Assembly: GCA_036383255.1 (NCBI GenBank)
Contig: DASVOS010000006.1
Coordinates: 1 to 64,000, forward strand
DNA from: Gammaproteobacteria bacterium
GTDB taxonomy: Bacteria > Pseudomonadota > Gammaproteobacteria > Natronospirales > REEB76
DNA: 64,000 nt
Reading direction: 5' to 3'
Both the position numbers and the translations under genes were made by a program. Below are positions 1 through 5,994 of this stretch, piece after piece. Each line of letters begins with the position of its first letter. The stretch's first letter is position 1. The notes under the pieces were generated by a model, which saw only the letters and a list, made by a program, of their open reading frames with translations, was not told the origin of the DNA and did not search any database.

Positions 1-33
1 CGGCGAGCACTGGAGCGAGCAAGGATGGCCGAA

Positions 34-194
34 GGGCGCGGTCAGGGAGACCGCGCCCGCGCGAAGGGACAGGGATGTCCCGTGAGCGCGGCCCCGCAGC
101 GAGCGAAGCGCGCAGCTTCAGCCCGCTTCGGGCCGGCATCCCGGGGGCGCCCTTTCTTTTCGCCCCTTTTCTTTGGGCGAGCAAAGAAAAGGGG
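34..194. repeat. hairpin-rich intergenic repeat
   Basis: This non-coding stretch holds three clean inverted repeats. The first (34-58) has a 10-bp stem around the loop AGGGA. The second (66-81) has a 6-bp stem around GGGA. The third (163-194) has a 13-bp perfect stem, CCCCTTTTCTTTG with its complement, around GGCGAG. The last unit looks like the dispersed CTTTGGGC-AGCAAAGAAAA repeat that I remember from Xanthomonadales intergenic regions; this is recollection, not a search. ORFs through the region are shadows. It lies downstream of the minus-strand lipoprotein gene that ends at 253 and may also act as a transcription stop. Confidence 0.6.
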
Positions 195-252
195 CCCGTG
201 AGCGCGGCGGAACGCGCCCTCTTGAATATCTCTTATGGGGTAGTGCCGGGGC

Positions 253-1161
253 TTAGGGATTAGGCGGCTGGGAGGGATCCCCGCCATTCTTCAGGTAATC
301 GGAGTACTGCTGGTCCTTCTTGGCGGCATCCGCGTCGCCGAGCGCCGTATCCACCTGCTTGAGTCCGTCCAGGATGCGCGCGGAGTGGGTCGCGTCGTAC
401 ATCCAAAGTCTCACATCCAGCGCCCGTTGCAAGTGGTCGCGAGCAGCGGGCCATTGCTGCTGCGACACGAGCAGCCCGCCCCATTCCTCGTGGGTCGCCG
501 CGATGCCGGGACGGTAGTAGGCCGCCTGGTAGCGTTTCAGCGCGTCGGCGTAGAGCGTATCGGCGCGCGCGGGTTCCGCCAGCGCCTGCAGGCGCGCAAG
601 GCGGGCCTCATCCAGTTCGCCCTGGGGGGCACCCAGTTTCGCGAGCCAGTCCGCCGCGTCGGACGCCTTCGCGTCGAAGGCCGCCTGGGTACGGGCGATG
701 AGCGCGGCGCGGCGCAGGTCCGCCGGCGTCGAAGCGTCGGCGAGCAGGCCGTCGAGCTTCGCCGCAGCGGCAGTGGGGTCCTGGGACTGCAGGTCGGCGT
801 AGCTCTCCAGCAGCGTGAGCCGCGCCGCAAGCCCTGCCACTGGATGCGTGGCCAGGAGCGAACGTGCCTGGGCAAGGTGTCCGCGCGCCGCCTTCACCTC
901 GCCCTGCTGCAGGGCGGCGTCGGCGAGGTCCGTGAGCGCGTCCGCCTCGCGGTCCAGGTTGTCCACGCTGCGGTATTCCATGAACGCGCGGCCGAAGAAG
1001 TTGCGCGCCTCGGCGTAGCGGTTGTCCTGGTAGGCCTGCATGCCGCTGGCCATGAACCTTTGGGCGTTGCTCACGGTGGCCGGCTGCTGCACGGGCTTGC
1101 TTCCGCAGGCGGCCAGCGAGGCCGTGAGCACCAGCATTGAGGCGGCGTTTATTCGCGTCAT
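253..1161 (-). CDS. TPR lipoprotein of the Mla-type operon
   Basis: A 302-residue lipoprotein. The signal peptide ends in the lipobox LAAC with Cys19, followed by Gly, so outer-membrane attachment facing the periplasm is likely. The rest is alpha-helical with tetratricopeptide-like repeats (for example YQDNRYAEARNFFGRAF near residues 45-61, and a last pair near 215-285). Its ATG overlaps the stop of the upstream MCE gene (ATGA, 1158-1161), so translation is probably coupled. The position, last gene after permease, ATPase and MCE protein, suggests a periplasmic or outer-membrane partner of the lipid transporter, taking the place usually held by MlaC/MlaB or an ABC-type lipoprotein. That role is inferred from context; the protein itself gives only the fold. 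Confidence 0.8.
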   Translation of the reverse strand: MTRINAASMLVLTASLAACGSKPVQQPATVSNAQRFMASGMQAYQDNRYAEARNFFGRAFMEYRSVDNLDREADALTDLADAALQQGEVKAARGHLAQARSLLATHPVAGLAARLTLLESYADLQSQDPTAAAAKLDGLLADASTPADLRRAALIARTQAAFDAKASDAADWLAKLGAPQGELDEARLARLQALAEPARADTLYADALKRYQAAYYRPGIAATHEEWGGLLVSQQQWPAARDHLQRALDVRLWMYDATHSARILDGLKQVDTALGDADAAKKDQQYSDYLKNGGDPSQPPNP

Positions 1162-2129
1162 GGGGGCGGCGGCACAGGTGTGAGCGTATCCGTCGGTTTC
1201 TTCGCCACCGAGGAAGAGATGGGCCAGGTGTTCTGCACCGCCTGCAGGGTGGCATCCGTCTCATCCAGGATCTGGCGGGTGCGGCCCACCATGTCCGGCA
1301 TGGCTTGCAGCTGGTAGTTCACCGTGCCCAGGGTAGTGTTGAGCTGGGTCACTAGCTTGCGGCTCTCGGCCACCAGGCCCGGGATGTCGGCGGAGGCAGC
1401 GTTCGCGCTCTTGATGAGCGGTTGGATCTCCGCGAGGCGCGCCTGGGTCTCCTTGAGGGTCGCCGCCAGGTTCTGCAGCGTAGCCTGGGTCGCCTGGGTG
1501 CCCTTGGGCGAGGCGAATTGATCGGTGATGACCTTGAGGTTCGCGGTGAGCTCGGCCAGGTTGTGCACCGTGGCCTTGAGGTCCTCCGGCGCGATGGAGT
1601 GGGTGAGCTGGTTCACCTGCGAGAGCGTGGACTTCACGTCAGCCAGCACCGGCGAGACCTGCGCCATCATCTGGTCCACCGACATGGGCTGCTCCAGCAC
1701 CAGGGTGGAGTCGGCGGGGATCATGGGCTTGTCCGGGGAGCCCGGCTTGATGCTGATGGCGGCGTTGCCGATCACCGAGAGCTTGCTGATCTCGGCCGTC
1801 GAGTCGGTCCTGATGAGCCTGTGGAACCGCTCCAGGATCTCCATGGTCACCGCGATGCGGTTGTCGTCGGAGAGACTGAGCTTGGTGACCTTGCCCACGT
1901 CCAGGCCGTACACCATCACCGGCGTATCCCGGGTCACGCCCTGGGCGTTGGTGATGTAGGCATGCAGCGTGAACTTGGGCGCGAAGAAGCGCAGTGTCTG
2001 GCGGTTGAAGGCGAGGGTGAAGAACAGCAGCAGCACCGCGGCCAGCACGAACACGCCCACCAGCCGTTCCCGCACCGTGTAGTTGAGGCGGTGGATGTAA
2101 TGGACCTGCTCAGTCTGTTTCTCGGCCAC
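1158..2129 (-). CDS. MCE (MlaD-like) lipid-transport protein
   Basis: A 323-residue inner-membrane-anchored periplasmic protein. One transmembrane helix lies at about residues 21-43, followed by a single MCE domain (about 48-125, with the typical GVTRDTPVMVYGLDVGKV stretch). A long helical tail (about 130-310) is rich in Leu, Gln and Thr heptads. MlaD proteins form hexameric rings that carry phospholipid between membranes together with MlaE permease and MlaF ATPase. It is the third gene of the minus-strand operon, but a 166-bp gap with four hairpins separates it from the ATPase gene. The long tail is more like the MlaD variants with extended coiled coils than the short E. coli MlaD. Confidence 0.88.
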   Translation of the reverse strand: MAEKQTEQVHYIHRLNYTVRERLVGVFVLAAVLLLFFTLAFNRQTLRFFAPKFTLHAYITNAQGVTRDTPVMVYGLDVGKVTKLSLSDDNRIAVTMEILERFHRLIRTDSTAEISKLSVIGNAAISIKPGSPDKPMIPADSTLVLEQPMSVDQMMAQVSPVLADVKSTLSQVNQLTHSIAPEDLKATVHNLAELTANLKVITDQFASPKGTQATQATLQNLAATLKETQARLAEIQPLIKSANAASADIPGLVAESRKLVTQLNTTLGTVNYQLQAMPDMVGRTRQILDETDATLQAVQNTWPISSSVAKKPTDTLTPVPPPP

Positions 2130-2153
2130 GAGCTTCGCTCTTCTGTTTAAGCC

Positions 2154-2270
2154 CTGAAAAATCCATCCCAGGATTTTTCAGAGTCGTCGAGCCAGGAGCA
2201 AGTCCTGGCTCTCCTCCGCCGAATCAAGCACTGCGTGCTTGATTCGCGTGCGGTGCATCCATGCACCGCA
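2154..2270. repeat. four serial hairpins between ATPase and MCE genes
   Basis: Four near-perfect inverted repeats in a row: 2154-2181 (11-bp stem, loop ATCCCA), 2189-2211 (9-bp stem GAGCCAGGA, loop GCAAG), 2221-2245 (10-bp stem GAATCAAGCA, loop CTGCG) and 2249-2270 (10-bp stem TGCGGTGCAT, loop CC). The stems share no sequence. The array lies between the ATPase stop (2296) and the MCE start (2129) on the minus strand, so an operon transcript would fold into four stem-loops here. Possible roles are mRNA processing, differential expression within the operon, or a mosaic REP-like element. Confidence 0.75.
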
Positions 2271-2295
2271 AAAGACGAGAATACAACCGTCCGCA

Positions 2296-3039
2296 TCACG
2301 CAGCGGTGTCGAGGAAGCCGCGCACCTCGGCACGCCGCGAATCCGTGAACTCGTCCCACCCCCTGAAGCATCCGACCCAACCCGGGTGCAGGAACACGAT
2401 GTCCTCGGCGTGGCGGCGCACGAACCCCAGGTTATGGGTGGCGATGAGCACCGCCATGTTCCGTTCCCGCGCGAGCTTCCGGTACACCGCCGCCTCGCGG
2501 TCGCGGCAGGCGTTGTCCGTCATGTGGAAAGGCTCGTCGAGGAAGATCGCTTCCGGAGACAGCATGAGGCAGCGCGCGATGGCGAGCAAGAGCCGCTCGT
2601 GTTGGTTGAGGTAGGCAGGCAGCAGGTCCTGCCGTCCCGGGTAGTCGAGGAAGCGCAGCGTCTCTATGGCGGCCGCCTGCACCTCGGTGGCGTTGCCGGG
2701 CCGGTGGTACATGGCCGGCAGGGTCACATTGGCGAGGCCGTTCACCACCGACAGGAGCGGCGCGCTCTCCATCACGAACGCCGCCCGCAACCTGAGGTTG
2801 CGCCGTGCGGTCTCGCCGAGCCGGCGCGTGTCCAGTCCGAACAGCTTGAGGTTCCCAGCGGCGGGCGGGTCCACCGCGGCGAGTGCGCGCAGGTAGGCGG
2901 TCTTGCCGCCGCCGTTGGGCCCCACCAGGCATACGGTGCGGCCGGCCGGGACGCGGAAGCTCAGCGGATGCAGGAAGGGGCTGCCGTCCTCGCGCAACGG
3001 GCGCAGGTCCTCGGCTTCCAGCAGCGCCGCCGCGCTCAC
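2296..3039 (-). CDS. ABC transporter ATPase, MlaF-like, atypical signature
   Basis: A 247-residue ATPase read from a GTG start that overlaps the permease stop (GTGA, 3036-3039). Walker A is GPNGGGKT (residues 40-47), Walker B is AIFLDEP (164-170) and the H-switch His lies in ATHNLG (about 202). The usual ABC signature LSGGQ is absent; the aligned place reads LNQHE (144-148) just before RLLLAIARCL. In the operon it should power lipid transport with the permease and MCE protein. The altered signature is unusual for MlaF and may lower or alter ATP hydrolysis. The long ORF upstream in the same frame is only a shadow of the permease gene. Confidence 0.85.
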   Translation of the reverse strand: MSAAALLEAEDLRPLREDGSPFLHPLSFRVPAGRTVCLVGPNGGGKTAYLRALAAVDPPAAGNLKLFGLDTRRLGETARRNLRLRAAFVMESAPLLSVVNGLANVTLPAMYHRPGNATEVQAAAIETLRFLDYPGRQDLLPAYLNQHERLLLAIARCLMLSPEAIFLDEPFHMTDNACRDREAAVYRKLARERNMAVLIATHNLGFVRRHAEDIVFLHPGWVGCFRGWDEFTDSRRAEVRGFLDTAA

Positions 3040-3842
3040 GACACCACCGCCAGCAGGCCATCGGCGGCGAACACCAGCACCAGGCTGGTCACGATGGCAC
3101 GCTGGGTCTGCTGCGGCAGCTCCGTGGGCGAGGTGCGCACCCTGAGTCCGTGGTAGCAGGCCGTGCCGGCGATGGTGATGCCGAACAGCAGGTTCTTGAG
3201 GCCGAACAGCAGCACCTGCTCCGGCGCGATCGCCTCGGCCAGTTTGCTGAGCTGGTGGGCGCTGCTGCCGGGCGTGAGCAGGTCGTTGATGAGCACGCCG
3301 CCGAACAGCGCGATCACCGCGAAGTACACCGCCAGGGTGAACTGGGCGATGCCGGCGCCGATGATGCGCGGCGCCACGAAGAACTCGTTGACGTTGATGC
3401 CGAGGAGTTCGAGGCCTTGCACCTCGCCGCGCAGCTTCATGGAGCCCAGGTCCACCGCGATGGCCGAGCCGGAACGGCCGATGAGCACGATCGCGGTGAG
3501 GATGGAGGAGAGCTCCATGCCCACGATGCGGGTGAGCAGCGCCGCCACGTCGGCTTCGTTGCCGAGCGCGGTGGCGAGCTTGAGCATCTGCGAGGTGATG
3601 GAGAGGCCCACCGCCAGGCCCAGGAAGCTGACCAGCGGCAGCGCGTCCACGCCGGTGAAGATGATCTGGCCGTAGAGCGTCTGCAGGGTGGCGCGGTTGA
3701 ACACCTGCCGGCGCTGCGCCCACTCGCGGAATGCGCGCAGCACGAACACGGTGAGCTCGAGCAGGTAGCTGCCGACCGACAGGGTGCGCCGGCCGGTCCA
3801 GCCGGCGAGGCCGTCAAGGCGGCCGGCCCGCGTCTCGGACAT
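3036..3842 (-). CDS. MlaE-family permease
   Basis: A 268-residue inner-membrane protein of the MlaE/YrbE family, the transmembrane part of MCE lipid transporters. It shows an N-terminal amphipathic stretch followed by hydrophobic helices, with the family segment VGMELSSILTAIVLIGRSGSAIAVDLG near the middle and the charged loop that contacts the ATPase. I chose the ATG at 3842 (MSETRAGR) over the ORF start at 3899, since the extra residues look non-native and GGGG lies upstream as a weak ribosome site. First gene of the four-gene operon; the ATPase overlaps its stop by 4 nt. Confidence 0.85.
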   Translation of the reverse strand: MSETRAGRLDGLAGWTGRRTLSVGSYLLELTVFVLRAFREWAQRRQVFNRATLQTLYGQIIFTGVDALPLVSFLGLAVGLSITSQMLKLATALGNEADVAALLTRIVGMELSSILTAIVLIGRSGSAIAVDLGSMKLRGEVQGLELLGINVNEFFVAPRIIGAGIAQFTLAVYFAVIALFGGVLINDLLTPGSSAHQLSKLAEAIAPEQVLLFGLKNLLFGITIAGTACYHGLRVRTSPTELPQQTQRAIVTSLVLVFAADGLLAVVS

Positions 3843-3905
3843 GCTCGTCACCCCACAACGAAGGAGCATCAGCCTAGAAGATGCCCCGCGGGGCCGCAAT
3901 AGGCG

Positions 3906-4586
3906 TCAGCGCCGCGTGAAGACGAGGTCGTACACCGCGTGCCCGAGCTTAAGGCCCCGGCGCTCGAACTTGGTCTCGGGCCGCTCCGGCGGGCGCGGCA
4001 CGCAGCCGCCCAGCGGGTCGCAGTTCCCGAAGGCCGGGGAGGCGTTTAGCACCTCCAGCGCGTGGCGGGCGTAGTCCTCCCAGTCGGTGGCGAGCTGCAG
4101 CGTTCCACCCCGTTTCAGTTTGTGCGCAAAGAGTTCCACCGTGTCCGGCTGGATGAGGCGGCGCTTGTGGTGGCGCTTCTTGGGCCACGGATCCGGGAAA
4201 TAGATGAGGAGCGTGTCGAGGCCCGCGTCGGGTATCCGTTCCTTGAGGAAGGGCAGGGCATCGTCCGGGTAGACCCGCAGGTTGGCGAGGCCGAGTTCCT
4301 CGATGCTGAGCAGCAGCCGGCCGACGCCGGGGCGGTGCACCTCGCAGCCTAGGAAATCCTGCTCCGGATGGCGGCGCGCCAGCTCCACCAGGTTGTGCCC
4401 ATCGCCGAAGCCGATCTCGAGGGTGCGCTTCGCGTCGCGGCCGAACAGCGCCGGGAAATCCACCGGGCCATCCGGCACCGCGTAGCGGGGCAGCAGTTCC
4501 GTCAGTGCACGCTCTTGCCCATGTGTCATGCGGCCTTGCCGGAGCACGAAACTCCGTACTCTGCGCATGACTGGCATCTCACTCAT
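3906..4586 (-). CDS. trmB: tRNA (guanine-N7)-methyltransferase TrmB
   Basis: A 226-residue SAM-dependent enzyme that methylates N7 of G46 in the variable loop of tRNAs. The SAM-binding motif EIGFGDG lies near residues 56-62, followed by the family hallmarks CEVHRPG and YFPDPWPKKRHHKRR, and the C-terminal PPERPETKFERRG segment. Length is normal. It is the last gene after thiS and thiG; its ATG follows the thiG stop after only 5 nt, through the odd run TAATAATAATG. A second possible start lies at 4568 (MRRVRSF). Confidence 0.95.
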   Translation of the reverse strand: MSEMPVMRRVRSFVLRQGRMTHGQERALTELLPRYAVPDGPVDFPALFGRDAKRTLEIGFGDGHNLVELARRHPEQDFLGCEVHRPGVGRLLLSIEELGLANLRVYPDDALPFLKERIPDAGLDTLLIYFPDPWPKKRHHKRRLIQPDTVELFAHKLKRGGTLQLATDWEDYARHALEVLNASPAFGNCDPLGGCVPRPPERPETKFERRGLKLGHAVYDLVFTRR

Positions 4587-4591
4587 TATTA

Positions 4592-5401
4592 TTAGAAGAA
4601 CAGGCCGTCGACGGGAGATGAGGCGGAGGCGAAGCGCTTCCTGGGGATGCGGCCGGCCAGATAGGCCTCGCGGCCCGCCTCGATGGCTTTCTTCATGGCC
4701 GAGGCCATTAGGACAGGGTCCTTTGCGAGCGCCACTGCGGTGTTCATCAGTACGCCGTCGCAGCCGAGCTCCATGGCGATGGCGGCATCGGAAGCGGTGC
4801 CTACACCCGCGTCCACCAGAACGGGTACCCGGGACTGCTCCACGATGGTGAGGATGTTGTAGGGGTTGCGGATGCCGAGTCCCGAGCCGATGGGCGCGCC
4901 CAGCGGCATCACTGCCACCACACCCAAGTCCTCCAGTTTCTTCGCCACCAGCGGATCGTCGCTGGTGTAGACCATGACCTCGAATCCTTCCTTCACCAGC
5001 ACCTCGGCGGCCTTGAGGGTCTCGCTCACGTCCGGGTACAGGGTCTTCTCATCGCCCAGGACTTCCAGCTTCACCAGCCGGTGGCCGTCCAGGAGCTCGC
5101 GCGCGAGGCGGCAGGTGCGCACCGCGTCCTCGGCGGTATAGCAGCCGGCGGTGTTGGGCAGGAAGGTGTACTTGGAGGGCGACAGCACCTCCAGCAGGTT
5201 GGGCTCGCCCGGCGTCTGGCCGAGGTTGGTGCGGCGGATCGCGAAGGTGACGATCTCGGCGCCGCTGGCTTCCACCGCGCGGCGCGTCTCGTCCATGTCC
5301 TTGTACTTGCCGGTGCCTATGAGCAGGCGCGAGCGGAAGGCCTTGCCGGCGACGGCGAAGCTGTCATCGGCCGAGGGGGCCGGTTTGTGGGCGGTGTTCA
5401 T
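4592..5401 (-). CDS. thiG: thiazole synthase ThiG
   Basis: A 269-residue TIM-barrel enzyme that makes the thiazole phosphate of thiamine from 1-deoxy-D-xylulose 5-phosphate, dehydroglycine and the ThiS thiocarboxylate. Family marks are [18 protein letters not shown], the Lys in VKLEVLGD that forms the imine with the sugar, and the phosphate-binding GLGIRNP and [12 protein letters not shown]. The ATG at 5401 (MNTAHKPAP) is preferred; the frame upstream only runs back through thiS. It lies 31 nt after thiS on the same strand, so the partner proteins are made together. Confidence 0.96.
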   Translation of the reverse strand: MNTAHKPAPSADDSFAVAGKAFRSRLLIGTGKYKDMDETRRAVEASGAEIVTFAIRRTNLGQTPGEPNLLEVLSPSKYTFLPNTAGCYTAEDAVRTCRLARELLDGHRLVKLEVLGDEKTLYPDVSETLKAAEVLVKEGFEVMVYTSDDPLVAKKLEDLGVVAVMPLGAPIGSGLGIRNPYNILTIVEQSRVPVLVDAGVGTASDAAIAMELGCDGVLMNTAVALAKDPVLMASAMKKAIEAGREAYLAGRIPRKRFASASSPVDGLFF

Positions 5402-5432
5402 CGGGTTGTTGTCTCTATATCTATGGTGCGGC

Positions 5433-5633
5433 TCAGCCGCCGCCGACTGCATGGATGATCTCGACCGTGTCGCCATCCTTGAATTCGTGGGTGGCATGGG
5501 CGCTGCGGGGCACGATCTCGCCGTTCACTTCCACCGCCACGCGCTTGCCCGCCAGCTCCATGCGCTCCAGGAGATCCCGGGCGGTGAGGCCGGCGGGGTG
5601 GTCGGTGGACTGGCCGTTGACGTGCAGGCGCAT
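5433..5633 (-). CDS. thiS: sulfur carrier protein ThiS
   Basis: A 66-residue ubiquitin-like sulfur carrier for thiamine thiazole synthesis. It has the beta-grasp pattern, the [13 protein letters not shown] segment, and a C-terminal tail ending in GGG; ThiF-type enzymes adenylate the terminal glycine and convert it to thiocarboxylate. The ThiS family normally ends GG, so the third glycine is a small variation. First gene of thiS-thiG-trmB. No thiF, thiO or thiH lies in the window. Confidence 0.94.
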   Translation of the reverse strand: MRLHVNGQSTDHPAGLTARDLLERMELAGKRVAVEVNGEIVPRSAHATHEFKDGDTVEIIHAVGGG

Positions 5634-5698
5634 GGGCGGGCTCGTGGGGGTGCGATCCGGGATTTTACCGCACCCGCGCGCAGGCCCAGCGCGGGCCT

Positions 5699-5726
5699 TT
5701 GAAAGCCCCCGGGCCGCCGCTAGAAT
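5699..5726 (+). promoter_or_regulatory. predicted promoter of tRNA-Gly
   Basis: A sigma70-type promoter: TTGAAA (5699-5704), a 16-bp spacer and TAGAAT (5721-5726). It sits 10 nt before the tRNA-Gly gene, so transcription would begin at about the first tRNA base. It lies in the divergent gap with thiS. Confidence 0.7.
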
Positions 5727-5736
5727 GGGCCTGCAC

Positions 5737-5810
5737 GCGGGTGTAGTTCAATGGTAGAACTCCTGGTTCCCAACCAGATAACGTGGGTTCGATTCCCATC
5801 ACCCGCTCCA
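5737..5810 (+). tRNA. tRNA-Gly (anticodon CCC)
   Basis: A 74-nt cloverleaf with encoded CCA. The acceptor stem GCGGGTG pairs with CACCCGC, the D arm is GTTC...GAAC, the anticodon loop TTCCCAA gives CCC (reads GGG), and the T arm is TGGGTTCGATTCCCA. The lowest anticodon-stem pair is a C-A mismatch (27-43). Sequence is close to E. coli tRNA-Gly(CCC). No integrase or second attachment copy is seen nearby. Confidence 0.96.
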
Positions 5811-5824
5811 GAATTCTTCTGCTA

Positions 5825-5889
5825 ACCATCCCTGGTGACATGACCACGGCGTACATCCCTGTACGCCGGGCAGCCATATATGGCTGCCC
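5825..5889. repeat. three serial hairpins after tRNA-Gly
   Basis: Inverted repeats at 5825-5836 (ACCA/TGGT, loop TCCC), 5848-5867 (GGCGTACA/TGTACGCC, loop TCCC) and 5868-5889, a perfect palindrome of two 11-base arms (GGGCAGCCATA). The last two abut with no gap. They follow the tRNA by 15 nt and may stop its transcript, but no T-run follows. The TCCC loops match those of the cluster at 34-81, read on the other strand. Confidence 0.7.
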
Positions 5890-5994
5890 CTTGCGCGTCG
5901 GCTGCTGCGTGCTCTTTGGGAAAAACTGGCTGTCCTGTGCTTGCGCTATCCTTGGATGCAGTGGCCGCATCGGGGGATGCGGGAAGAGGGGAAC

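Noticed and set aside
42-287. 81-aa minus-strand ORF in the first hairpin repeat
   Set aside because: It translates repeat sequence and overlaps the lipoprotein gene end; no homology-like features.
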